This document shows, piece after piece, positions 6,994 to 14,454 of a stretch of DNA of 18,173 nt. The stretch covers positions 1 through 18,173 of the forward strand of contig JAURNJ010000165.1 in NCBI GenBank assembly GCA_030830245.1. Reading direction: 5' to 3'. Made by a program: the position numbers and the translations under genes. The stretch comes from Novosphingobium sp. (GTDB lineage: Bacteria > Pseudomonadota > Alphaproteobacteria > Sphingomonadales > Sphingomonadaceae). The notes below the pieces were generated by a model. The model worked only from the letters and a program-made list of their open reading frames with translations. It was not told the origin of the DNA and ran no database searches. Each line of letters opens with the position of its first letter. The stretch's first letter is position 1.

Positions 6994-7988
6994 CACATCT
7001 GCCCGTGCCGGGTCAGGCTCTCGGCCACGATCGTCTCGATCAGCTCTTCCTGGGTCCAGCCCATCAGCACGGCCGAGCGGCCATAGACCTTCTGCGACCA
7101 CAGGTTGCACTGGAGGTTCACCTCCAGCAGGTTGACCTCGCCGGTCGCCTCATTGAAGCGGAACTCGAACCGGCCGAAATCGAACGGCCGGAAGATCTCG
7201 GCCAGCGTCAGGGTATGGGCGCGGATCGTTTCCCATGCCGTTTCGGCCTCGAAAGGCACCAGCGTGTACTTTTCCTCGCGCGCAACCAGATCGCGCTTTT
7301 CGGCGTGGGTTCGAAGGTGCGCCGGATCGGCTTGCTTGAACAGCATCGGCGGCATGACGAACGGTGCGCCGTGCATGGTGATCACCGGCACCTCGACATC
7401 GCTACCGTTCATGAATGGCTCGACTATCGCGTCATGACCCTCGGCGTGGATGCGCAGCACCGCCGCCTTCACTCCGTCCCAGTCGGTCGCATCGCCGATG
7501 CCCCAGCTGGCCGAGCTGTTGTTTGGTTTGATGACATAGCGGTCCGCCTTAGGGCAGCGCTCCAGTTCGACCGGCGCCCCGGCACGATAGACCGCCCAGT
7601 CGCAAGTCGGCACGCCGCGCGTGCGCGCTTCCAGCTTGGTCAGGTGCTTGTCGTCGGCGAGGCCACGGAGGATCGGGTTGGCACCAAGATAGGGCACGCC
7701 GAGCCGCTCGCACAGCAGCGGGCAGAGCATCTCGGAATTGAAGAAGCCGCCACGGTTGAGCATCGGCCAGACGAAATCGACGCCGGGATCGGTGAACAGG
7801 ACTTCGTACCCCGTCGCGACCTGCAACTTGTCGAACAGGCCTTCGAGGATGGTCTTCATCTCGTGGTGATAAGGTGAATGGTTGCCGTCGGTCTCGTGCA
7901 GCCCGCCGCCGCTCAGCGCGTGCTTGGCGATGAACAGCAGCTTGAGGTCTTTGCGCACCTTGTCGGTCAGTTTGAGCGGAGCGGTCAT
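6993..7988 (-). CDS. ATP-grasp protein, D-alanine-D-alanine ligase-like
   Basis: A 331-aa enzyme with ATP-grasp architecture, expected to join a carboxylate to an amine or other nucleophile through an acyl phosphate. The Ddl-like order is visible: DFVWPMLNRGG at 71-81 and GVPYLGANP at 97-105 (N domain), then DDKHLTKLEARTRGVPT, VIKPNNSSASWGI with Lys154 (ATP-binding), IVEPFMNGSDVEV at 188-200, and the Mg-binding LLEVNLQCNLW with Glu289 and Asn291. It differs from true Ddl: the N-terminal GGxSxEhxVS loop is absent and the NxxxG end is not canonical, so cell-wall D-Ala-D-Ala ligation is unlikely. It heads a minus-strand operon coupled to a nucleotidyltransferase and is divergent from a PLP enzyme gene. 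Confidence 0.85.
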   Translation of the reverse strand: MTAPLKLTDKVRKDLKLLFIAKHALSGGGLHETDGNHSPYHHEMKTILEGLFDKLQVATGYEVLFTDPGVDFVWPMLNRGGFFNSEMLCPLLCERLGVPYLGANPILRGLADDKHLTKLEARTRGVPTCDWAVYRAGAPVELERCPKADRYVIKPNNSSASWGIGDATDWDGVKAAVLRIHAEGHDAIVEPFMNGSDVEVPVITMHGAPFVMPPMLFKQADPAHLRTHAEKRDLVAREEKYTLVPFEAETAWETIRAHTLTLAEIFRPFDFGRFEFRFNEATGEVNLLEVNLQCNLWSQKVYGRSAVLMGWTQEELIETIVAESLTRHGQM

Positions 7989-8041
7989 ATCTGTTCCTGC
8001 CTTGCCGGTCGCATGTGTCGCGCCCGGCCACTTGCCGCGAC

Positions 8042-8069
8042 CTCATAACGGCTCTAGGGAACTTCGCAA
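8042..8069 (-). promoter_or_regulatory. Possible sigma-70-type promoter for the ATP-grasp operon
   Basis: On the minus strand TTGCGA (8069-8064) and TATGAG (8047-8042) are separated by 16 bases, each matching four of six consensus positions, 53 bases or more upstream of the start at 7988. Weak consensus match only. Nearby, GGTCGC (8007-8012) and GCGACC (8037-8042) form a 6-bp inverted repeat that could be an operator. Confidence 0.25.
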
Positions 8070-8098
8070 TTTCCATCTTACCCAACGTGCAGGCAGAA

Positions 8099-9562
8099 GT
8101 GACAGAAATTGTCGAGTTAACCCTGCACGAATGGATGACGCGCGGCGGCGATGCGCGCATCGTTCTCGATCCGGTAACTGGCCTCAACCGCTATTCCAGC
8201 GCACCGTTTCCGCGAGACATTGTGGCCTTCGCTTCATCGACTGCCAACGATCTCAGTCACGATGCCGATGCCTGGCTGCGGGCGCAATTTCCCGAAGGGG
8301 CGGCTCACCTGCGCGACGGCGGGGCCTATGCACGTTGCCTCGACGGACTTCGCGACACGATCCGCTCCGTCTATGGATTGGGCGAGGGGACAGACGTGTT
8401 CTTCGCGCCTTCGGGCACCGACCTCGAATATGTCGGCCTGCTGGCGGCGGCCGGGCGCAAGCCGGGAGGGATCGCCAACCTGCTGCTCGGAGCCGACGAG
8501 GTCGGCTCGGGCTGTCCGCACAGCGCGGCGGGCAAGTTTTTCGCCAAGGAGACTGCGCTCGACATCGCCGTATCGCCGGGCGATCCGGTGCCGGGCCTGC
8601 CGAGCGTGACCATGGCCGATACGCCGGTGCGCAGCGTGGACGGCGAGGCCAATGCCAGCGCGCAGCTGGCGGGCGACTTTGCCGTCGCCATCGAGAAGGC
8701 GCTTGCGGAAGACAGGTTTTCGCTGGTCCACATCGTTCATGGCTCAAAAACCGGGCTGGTCCTGCCGGGCCTCGCCGATGTGGACAAGCTGCGCGCCCGG
8801 TTCGGCGATAATTTCGGTTTCGTGGTCGATGCCTGCCAGGCGCGGATCACGAGCGAGGCGATTGCCGACTACCTGAAACGCGGGATCGTCGTCTTCATCA
8901 CTGGCTCGAAATTCATGGGTGGGCCGCCGTTCAGCGGCTTTGCCCTGCTGCCGCCGGGGCTTGCCTCGTCGGCTGCCCCGATCGCTCACGGCATGACCCG
9001 GATCTTCCGCAGGGCGGAAGTGCCCGCAGCCTGGCCAGGGCGCGAAGTCTGCGAGGACACGGGCAATCCCGGCCTTGCTTTACGGCTCCATGCCTCCCTG
9101 TTCGAACTCACCCGGTTCCAGGCGCTGCCATTCGATCGGGTCGCGCAGGTGGTCACGGCCTTCACCCGGGCGACTGATGCGCTTGCCGACGGGCTTGGGG
9201 TGCGCAAGGTTGCCAGCGCCCCGGCCAACCAACCGGGCGAACCCGCCGAACATCCCATCGAGATGCTGACTCTTGTCACGCTGGACCTGTGCCATGGTGC
9301 CGACGGGGCGCTTCGGCGCGACCTCACTTTCGAACGGGCGGTGGAGATCCATGCGGCACTGATCGCGCAAGGAATCCGGCTCGGCCAGCCGGTACGCTGC
9401 GTCAGGCTGGCGGACGGAGGCTGGGGCGCGACGCTCAGGATCGGGCTGTCCATGCCGCAGGTGAGCATGCTCGCTGCGCTTGACGATGACTCGCGCGGAA
9501 ACTGGCTCGCCCGGCGCATGGAGCAGGTTCGCGATGCGCTTGCTGCGCAGCTTTCGAGCTGA
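8099..9562 (+). CDS. PLP-dependent fold-type-I enzyme of unknown substrate
   Basis: Cytoplasmic protein of 487 aa from the chosen start, with the general plan of fold-type-I PLP enzymes (aminotransferase, desulfurase or decarboxylase class). Visible are FFAPSGTDLEYVGLL (cofactor phosphate loop, about residues 101-115), VHIVHGSKTGLVLPG, the FVVDACQAR segment with the pyridine-N-binding Asp244, and FITGSKFMGGPPFSG with the probable Schiff-base Lys271. I cannot assign it to a named enzyme. Start is uncertain: the frame is open from GTG 8015, but the first 24 or so residues from there do not look like this fold. GTG 8087, GTG 8099 and ATG 8135 are alternatives, and none has a strong Shine-Dalgarno. 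The gene is divergent from the ATP-grasp operon and followed by a flippase gene after 90 bases, so a shared role is plausible but inferred. Confidence 0.8.
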   Translation: MTEIVELTLHEWMTRGGDARIVLDPVTGLNRYSSAPFPRDIVAFASSTANDLSHDADAWLRAQFPEGAAHLRDGGAYARCLDGLRDTIRSVYGLGEGTDVFFAPSGTDLEYVGLLAAAGRKPGGIANLLLGADEVGSGCPHSAAGKFFAKETALDIAVSPGDPVPGLPSVTMADTPVRSVDGEANASAQLAGDFAVAIEKALAEDRFSLVHIVHGSKTGLVLPGLADVDKLRARFGDNFGFVVDACQARITSEAIADYLKRGIVVFITGSKFMGGPPFSGFALLPPGLASSAAPIAHGMTRIFRRAEVPAAWPGREVCEDTGNPGLALRLHASLFELTRFQALPFDRVAQVVTAFTRATDALADGLGVRKVASAPANQPGEPAEHPIEMLTLVTLDLCHGADGALRRDLTFERAVEIHAALIAQGIRLGQPVRCVRLADGGWGATLRIGLSMPQVSMLAALDDDSRGNWLARRMEQVRDALAAQLSS

Positions 9563-9652
9563 CCAAGACCGGCCTTTCCCCTTGTCGCACCGCCGCCAAG
9601 CGTGCACAGCGCGCGAACCACGGCACAGCACTGTTTTGAAAGCCCCGATCCG

Positions 9653-10993
9653 GTGAACGCGCTCATCCTGAAATTCCGGAATGCGCCGCAAGCGGTTGTC
9701 TCTGTGGTGCGCAATTTCGGCTGGATGCTTTCCGCAAGAGTGCTCGCGGCGGTTTTCTCGCTGATTTATCTGGCGATTATCACCCGGTCGCTGGGGGTCA
9801 CGGGCTTTGGAAAGTTCGCGCTGATTACCGGCGCGGCCCAGTTTCTCGCCAATCTGCTGGCATTCCAGACCTGGCAGATCATTGTGCAGTACGGGGTCGC
9901 CCATATCGAGAACGGCGACGAGACGCGGCTGGCCCGGCTTTATCGAGCGGCAATCGCGCTCGATGTGGTGAGCGCGCTGGTCGGGATCGGGGCGGCTGCG
10001 TTGATCCTGCGCTTCTTCGCCGAAGCGCTGGGGATGACGCCGACGCTCGCGCGGGCGACGCTGATTTTTAACATCATCATGTTGATTTCCTTGCGTTCTA
10101 CCCCGATCGGCATCCTGCGGCTTCGCGACAAGTTCGATATTGCCGCCGCCGCCGATGCGGCAACGCCGACGCTTCGCCTTGTCGGTGCGATCGCGGCCGC
10201 CCTTATCCATCCCAAACTTCAGGGCTTCCTGATCGCCTGGGCCTTTGCCGAACTGTTGACGGCAGCGGCGCACTGGTATGCCGTCCACCGTGTTGGAGAA
10301 TTCCGCACGATCCTGCGCAACGGCAAGGGTCTGCGCGCGGTCTTTGCCGACAACCCCGACATCCTGCGATATTCGCTGACTTCCAATTTCAGCCAGACGC
10401 TGTTCATTTCGGTGAAGCAGATCCCGCTGTTCATGGTTGGCGGCCTGACCGGCACGGCAGCGGCGGGCGCTTTTCGCCTTGCCGCGCAGTTGAGTCGTTC
10501 ACTGACGACAGTCTCGCAGATGATCGCCAAGGCGGCGTTTCCCGAAATTGTTCGCGCGGTGCGCAGCCAGGGTGCGCGCAGCCTAGGAACGATGATCGCG
10601 CAGTCGATGCGGCTGGCGACGGCAGTCGGTGCAGTGGTATTCATCCTTGCCATCTTCCTGGGCCGGGTCTTGCTCGAAACCATCGGCGGGGCGGATTTCG
10701 GAGGTGCCTACACCGGCCTTCTGTGGCTCACCGCGGCGGCCTGCATCGACCTTGCCATCGTTGCTTTCGAACCGACGATCATGGCTGCACAGCGCGCGCA
10801 TCTGCTGTTTCTGGCGCGACTGGCTGCGACTGCGATCCTGGTCGGGACTGCCCTCTTGCTTGAGCCGACCATGGGCGCGGATGGCGTCGCCGCCGCCGTT
10901 TTCGCCAATTCGGTGGCGCAAGCGCTTCTGCTCGGGGCCATCATCGCGCGAATGACCCGTCGCCGTGATAGCAACGCAGCTCCGCCGGCCTGA
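9653..10993 (+). CDS. Oligosaccharide/lipid flippase-like protein (MOP superfamily, polysaccharide biosynthesis type)
   Basis: Polytopic inner-membrane protein of 446 aa with about twelve hydrophobic helices, in the length range of Wzx/MurJ-like members of the MOP superfamily. The first helix segment (LSARVLAAVFSLIYLAIITRS) and the following LGVTGFGKFALITGAAQF are typical of polysaccharide biosynthesis flippases, where the paired motif LGxxxFGxxAL is common. Such proteins flip lipid-linked sugars or related amphiphiles to the periplasm; the substrate here is unknown. The frame is open from GTG 9602, but GTG 9653 (VNALILKF) is preferred for its N-terminus and the GAAAG-like sequence upstream, with low certainty. 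It lies between the PLP enzyme and the lipid kinase on the same strand. Confidence 0.85.
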   Translation: MNALILKFRNAPQAVVSVVRNFGWMLSARVLAAVFSLIYLAIITRSLGVTGFGKFALITGAAQFLANLLAFQTWQIIVQYGVAHIENGDETRLARLYRAAIALDVVSALVGIGAAALILRFFAEALGMTPTLARATLIFNIIMLISLRSTPIGILRLRDKFDIAAAADAATPTLRLVGAIAAALIHPKLQGFLIAWAFAELLTAAAHWYAVHRVGEFRTILRNGKGLRAVFADNPDILRYSLTSNFSQTLFISVKQIPLFMVGGLTGTAAAGAFRLAAQLSRSLTTVSQMIAKAAFPEIVRAVRSQGARSLGTMIAQSMRLATAVGAVVFILAIFLGRVLLETIGGADFGGAYTGLLWLTAAACIDLAIVAFEPTIMAAQRAHLLFLARLAATAILVGTALLLEPTMGADGVAAAVFANSVAQALLLGAIIARMTRRRDSNAAPPA

Positions 10994-11054
10994 AAGGTCC
11001 CTCGCGGCGACATTCTGGCGAAAATGCTGGATTCGTTCAGGGAAGGGGGTCTAG

Positions 11055-12113
11055 GTGCGCGCAATGGATAGCCCCGCATCCGTCCTTGGCCGCGTATCGC
11101 TGACTGCCGCTCCGCTGGCCCAGCAGGGCGAGCCTGCGCGCAAGCCGGGCGCTCGTCATTTTTCCGGTTCCCCTCTGGTCGGTCTGATCCGCAATCCCAG
11201 GAGTCACCGCAACAAGGGCCACGGCGAGGCGCTTGGCGACCGCAGCGATGTCCTGCTAGCCGAGCCGCGCACGAAGGCTGAACTGGAAGCCGCACTTGCC
11301 CGCTTTGCCGAGGCGGGGATCGGCATTCTGGCGATCAGTGGCGGCGACGGCACAGTGCGAGACGTGCTGACGCGCGGTGCTCCGCTGTTCGGTGACAACT
11401 GGCCGAAGGTCGCCGTGCTACCGCAGGGAAAGACCAATGCCCTCGCGCTCGATCTGGGCGTGAGCCGAAGCTGGAGCCTCGATGAAGCCATTGCGGCATT
11501 CATGAACGGCAGCACTGTCGCGCGTCGTCCCATCGTGGTTGCCGGTGGCCACGGCAACCAGCGCGACCGCTGGGGTTTCATCTTTGGCGCAGGCGTTTTC
11601 AACGCGGCCATCGATGCTGGCCAGGTGGCGCATCGGTTTGGCGCATTCCAGAGCTTTGCCATCGGCGTGACCGCCCTGTTCGGCATGGCGCAGGCCCTGT
11701 TCGGGTTCGGGCGCTCGCCGTGGCGCAACCTCTATCGCATGATCTTCACCCAGGCCGATGACGGAGCGCCGTTGCCGCACAGCGGGCTTGGCCCTGCCGA
11801 CAGTCGCTTCATGGCCGGGTTTACCACCCTGCGTCGTTTTCCGCTCGGCATGAAGCTGCTTGCCGGTGTGCCGGAAGACGGTTCCATCGGCTATTTCATG
11901 ATCGATGCGCCGCGTCGCCGCGTGCTTGCGCGGGTTCCGCGTGCCGCCATGGGCTGGCATGGCCCGGCGCTGGCCCGGCTCGGCCTGCATCGCGGCAGCG
12001 GCGAAGCGTTCGATGTCGTGCTCGAGGACGGCTTCATTCTCGACGGGGAGCGCTTTCCGAGTGGCGCCTTTCGCATTTCCGCCGGGCCGGAACTGCATTT
12101 CATCGTGCCGTGA
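11055..12113 (+). CDS. Lipid kinase, diacylglycerol/sphingoid kinase family (DAGK catalytic domain)
   Basis: Predicted ATP-dependent kinase of 352 aa that phosphorylates a lipid hydroxyl (diacylglycerol, or ceramide/sphingoid base) at the inner face of the membrane. The DAGK nucleotide-binding motif SGGDGTVRDVL lies at residues 95-105, followed by LPQGKTNALALDLG at about 122-135, which replaces the usual PxGTGND, and the C-terminal ILDGERF, matching the DGE motif of YegS/LCB5-like kinases. The N-terminal ~35 residues are low in conservation signs. GTG 11055 has a strong GGAAGGGGG just upstream; ATG 11064 is in frame and equally possible. The stop overlaps the next gene by GTGA, implying coupled translation with the Tam41-like protein. 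Family members include bacterial ceramide kinases (Caulobacter CpgB), and sphingomonads make sphingolipids, so ceramide is a live alternative to diacylglycerol. Confidence 0.87.
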   Translation: MRAMDSPASVLGRVSLTAAPLAQQGEPARKPGARHFSGSPLVGLIRNPRSHRNKGHGEALGDRSDVLLAEPRTKAELEAALARFAEAGIGILAISGGDGTVRDVLTRGAPLFGDNWPKVAVLPQGKTNALALDLGVSRSWSLDEAIAAFMNGSTVARRPIVVAGGHGNQRDRWGFIFGAGVFNAAIDAGQVAHRFGAFQSFAIGVTALFGMAQALFGFGRSPWRNLYRMIFTQADDGAPLPHSGLGPADSRFMAGFTTLRRFPLGMKLLAGVPEDGSIGYFMIDAPRRRVLARVPRAAMGWHGPALARLGLHRGSGEAFDVVLEDGFILDGERFPSGAFRISAGPELHFIVP

Positions 12114-13006
12114 CCACGCAGCTGCGCGAACGGATCGCGCGGGACATTGCGCGCGAGGTCCATCCTTCGGTGCGGGCTTTCGGTGAGCTTCTGGCGCAGG
12201 AGAGAGGGGCGATTGCCGCTCTGTTCTATGGATCGAACCTGCGGACAGGCGAACTTGAGGGCGTTCTCGATTTCTATCTGCTTACGCCCGGCAAGCCTGA
12301 GCGCGGCCTGTGGCCTCGGGTGAGTTATCACGAATGGTCGCACGACGGTTCGCAGCTGCGTGCGAAAGTGGCGACAATGTCCCTGGCCAGGTTTGCGCAG
12401 GCAGCGGCGGGTGAATTGCTCGACACGACGATCTGGGCGCGCTTCGTCCAGCCAAGCGCGCTGGTGTGGCGCTCAGACGAGAGCGCCGCCGATGCAATTG
12501 TCGAGGCGATCGGCTCGGCCTGCGTCTGCGCCGCGCAACTGGCAGTCGCACTTGGACCCAAGACCGGTCCGCAAGAGCAATATTGGAGCGCGCTGTTCCG
12601 CGAGACTTACAAGGCCGAATTCCGGGTGGAGAAGCCGGGCCGCGAGAAGTCGATCATCGACCTCAATTCCGGGCATTTCCGTAGGCTCTTGTCCGACGCT
12701 CTTCCGGCAGCCGCAATTCCTTTCGCGTTCGAGGATCACAGCGATGCCATCACGCCGTTGATGCCGCAGGCCGAGCAGGCCCGCGTGCTGCGCTGGTGGC
12801 GCGTGCGGCGGCGGGTTGGAAAGCCGCTCAACCTGTTGCGCCTCGTCCGTGCGGCATCGACCTTCGAAGGTGCGGCGCGTTACGCCGCCTGGAAGATCGA
12901 GCGGCACACCGGGGTTGCCGTTGCATTGACGCCCTGGCGCGAACGTCACCCCGTGCTGGCGGCGCCGGGTGTGCTGTGGTCGGTCTGGCGGGCGCAGCGA
13001 AGGTGA
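12110..13006 (+). CDS. Tam41-like nucleotidyltransferase-fold protein, putative phosphatidate cytidylyltransferase
   Basis: A 298-aa soluble protein with no signal peptide or clear membrane helix. LFYGSNLR at residues 38-45 followed by GVLDFYLL at 51-58 is the pattern of a nucleotidyltransferase active site (GS followed by a metal-binding Asp, here Asp54). It parallels the YGSG and (M/L)IDFIF motifs of mitochondrial Tam41. Further along, LRAKVATMSLARF (83-95) then TIWARFVQPSALVW (107-120) parallels the KYGV...LYxAGRLxKPV region of Tam41, and ALFRETYKAEFR parallels its SYMGDLR region. Tam41 makes CDP-diacylglycerol from CTP and phosphatidate. The start GTG 12110 overlaps the kinase stop (GTGA), which fits consecutive steps. 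Alignment is by eye, so the assignment is moderate; an unrelated nucleotidyltransferase-fold role is the alternative. Confidence 0.68.
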   Translation: MTTQLRERIARDIAREVHPSVRAFGELLAQERGAIAALFYGSNLRTGELEGVLDFYLLTPGKPERGLWPRVSYHEWSHDGSQLRAKVATMSLARFAQAAAGELLDTTIWARFVQPSALVWRSDESAADAIVEAIGSACVCAAQLAVALGPKTGPQEQYWSALFRETYKAEFRVEKPGREKSIIDLNSGHFRRLLSDALPAAAIPFAFEDHSDAITPLMPQAEQARVLRWWRVRRRVGKPLNLLRLVRAASTFEGAARYAAWKIERHTGVAVALTPWRERHPVLAAPGVLWSVWRAQRR

Positions 13007-13013
13007 AACCGGG

Positions 13014-13541
13014 CTACATGTATTTCATATGGACGATGATCGACCTGACCCCGTCGCCAACGGCAAAGGCGGTCTTCTTGTAGCTTGGCTTGCCAAGGTT
13101 GAGGATATTGATGCTCGGGTTGTTCGACATCGCGCCGCCGTCCTTGGTCAGGTCGGTATCGCCGTCGCCGTTGGTATCGTGGCGCACTGCGATGCCATAG
13201 GAACCGGCGGCGGGGACGGGCATGCAGAAGCGCATCGTTCCGGCCCGCGCCGGGGCCTCGATACGGTTGAGCCAGCGACCTTTTTCCATCCAGTCCGACG
13301 GCGTCGCGCGGTAGCTTTGCACGCGCACCCTGCCGCTCGACGACTTGATGCCATTGACGGTGACCATGACCGCTGGCCCGGAACCGGCCTCGCACTTGCT
13401 CATGTCGTTCCCGATGGCCTGGCGAAACTGTGCGGCGGCGGGTGCGGCCACGGCAAGGACAAGCGCGGTGAGCGCAAGTGTGGCGCTGGGCATTTTCCGG
13501 GCAAGGCGGGCAAGCCGCGAAGTCTGGAAATGTTGCATCAT
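13014..13541 (-). CDS. Secreted DUF2141 domain protein
   Basis: Protein of 175 aa with a Sec signal peptide: a basic N-region (RLARLARK), a hydrophobic core (ALTALVLAVAA), and a likely cleavage after AAA (residues 35-37) before QFRQ, so it is periplasmic or exported. The mature part fits DUF2141: GRVRVQSY, then YGIAVRHDTNGDGDTDLT (about 115-132) and GAMSNNPS, which parallel the YAIAVxHDxNxNGxxD...GxSNN pattern of the family. The acidic loop D122-x-N124-x-D126-x-D128-x-D130 looks able to bind calcium. Cys50 and Cys106 could form a disulfide. The function of DUF2141 is unknown. The start is one of two adjacent ATGs (13541/13538); the frame to 13604 adds residues ahead of the signal peptide and is rejected. 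The stop is seven bases from that of the convergent Tam41-like gene. Confidence 0.87.
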   Translation of the reverse strand: MMQHFQTSRLARLARKMPSATLALTALVLAVAAPAAAQFRQAIGNDMSKCEAGSGPAVMVTVNGIKSSSGRVRVQSYRATPSDWMEKGRWLNRIEAPARAGTMRFCMPVPAAGSYGIAVRHDTNGDGDTDLTKDGGAMSNNPSINILNLGKPSYKKTAFAVGDGVRSIIVHMKYM

Positions 13542-13715
13542 TGCTCTGTCCAATCCGAACCGGTTCTGCCCAGGCATTGGGCTGCCTTGCAGGGAGCGGG
13601 GCATTTAGGGGCACTGCGCTGAACCCCCAGTGAATTTGGCGCAAGTGGCCATCAGCGGCAGTTCGCCGCAGCACGGCGCTCACGCTGTCGCAATTTTGCC
13701 GCCCAGCATGTGGAA

Positions 13716-13733
13716 AAGGCGAGACTGCGCCTT
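13716..13733. repeat. Short palindrome between DUF2141 gene and rpe
   Basis: Perfect 6-bp inverted repeat AAGGCG / CGCCTT with a 6-base spacer, about 55 bases before the rpe start in the divergent 246-base gap. There is no T tract, so it is not a Rho-independent terminator. It could be an operator or a leader hairpin, but chance is possible in GC-rich DNA. Nothing else recognisable was seen in 13542-13787. Confidence 0.3.
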
Positions 13734-13787
13734 GTCCCGCGAGTCGTGGCTTCGTAGGCGCTTAGGCAAGGAGTATTCGATCCTGCC

Positions 13788-14450
13788 ATGGCATCCCCAC
13801 TCATCTCGCCGTCCATCCTGTCGGCCGATTTCGCGAAATTGGGCGAGGAAGTGCGTTCTATCGACGGAGCCGGGGCGGACTGGATCCACGTCGACGTCAT
13901 GGACGGTCATTTCGTGCCCAACATCACCATCGGCCCGGCAGTGATCAAGGCGCTGCGCCCGCATACCTCCAAACCGTTCGACGTCCATCTGATGATCGCG
14001 CCGGTCGATCCCTATCTCGAAGAATTCGCGCAAGCGGGCGCCGACATCATCACCATCCACCCGGAGGCCGGGCCGCATGCCCACCGAACGGTGCAGGCAA
14101 TCAAGGCGCTGGGCAAGCAGGCAGGCATATCGCTCAATCCGGCAACCCCCGCCAAGATGCTCGACTACCTGATCGAAGAGATCGATCTGGTGCTGGTGAT
14201 GAGCGTCAACCCCGGCTTTGGCGGGCAGAGCTTCATTACCAGCCAGCTGCGCAAGATCGAGGCGGTGCGCAAGATGATCGACAAGACCGGGCGCGACATC
14301 CGGCTCGAGGTCGATGGCGGGGTCAATGCCGAGACGGCGCGGCTCTGCGTCGAGGCAGGCGCGGACGTGCTGGTTGCCGGATCGGCCACGTTCAAGGGTG
14401 GCCCAGGCCAGTATGCGGCCAATATCGCCGCGCTCAAGGCGGCGGGTTAG
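13788..14450 (+). CDS. rpe: Ribulose-phosphate 3-epimerase
   Basis: TIM-barrel enzyme of 220 aa (family about 220-230) interconverting D-ribulose 5-phosphate and D-xylulose 5-phosphate in the pentose phosphate pathway, cytoplasmic. All signature segments are present: [14 protein letters not shown] at 6-19 with Ser9, [12 protein letters not shown] with metal ligands His34 and Asp36, DVHLMI with His67, [11 protein letters not shown] at 139-149, and EVDGGVN with the second catalytic Asp176. The phosphate-binding AGSATF lies at 198-202. ATG 13788 is the only sensible start. The nearest good Shine-Dalgarno (AAGGAG, 13768-13773) is 14 bases away, longer than usual. It leads a three-gene run with the heparinase-family gene (4-base gap) and purH, feeding pentose phosphate toward PRPP and purines. 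Confidence 0.97.
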   Translation: MASPLISPSILSADFAKLGEEVRSIDGAGADWIHVDVMDGHFVPNITIGPAVIKALRPHTSKPFDVHLMIAPVDPYLEEFAQAGADIITIHPEAGPHAHRTVQAIKALGKQAGISLNPATPAKMLDYLIEEIDLVLVMSVNPGFGGQSFITSQLRKIEAVRKMIDKTGRDIRLEVDGGVNAETARLCVEAGADVLVAGSATFKGGPGQYAANIAALKAAG

Positions 14451-14454
14451 CACG

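Noticed and set aside
9548..9561. CAGCT-TTCG-AGCTG hairpin at the PLP gene stop
   Set aside because: Only a 5-bp stem, overlaps the coding end and has no T tract, so it is not a convincing terminator.
9080..10288. 402-codon minus-strand open frame across the PLP and flippase genes
   Set aside because: Spans two coding genes and the gap between them; strongly charged low-complexity translation with no domain.
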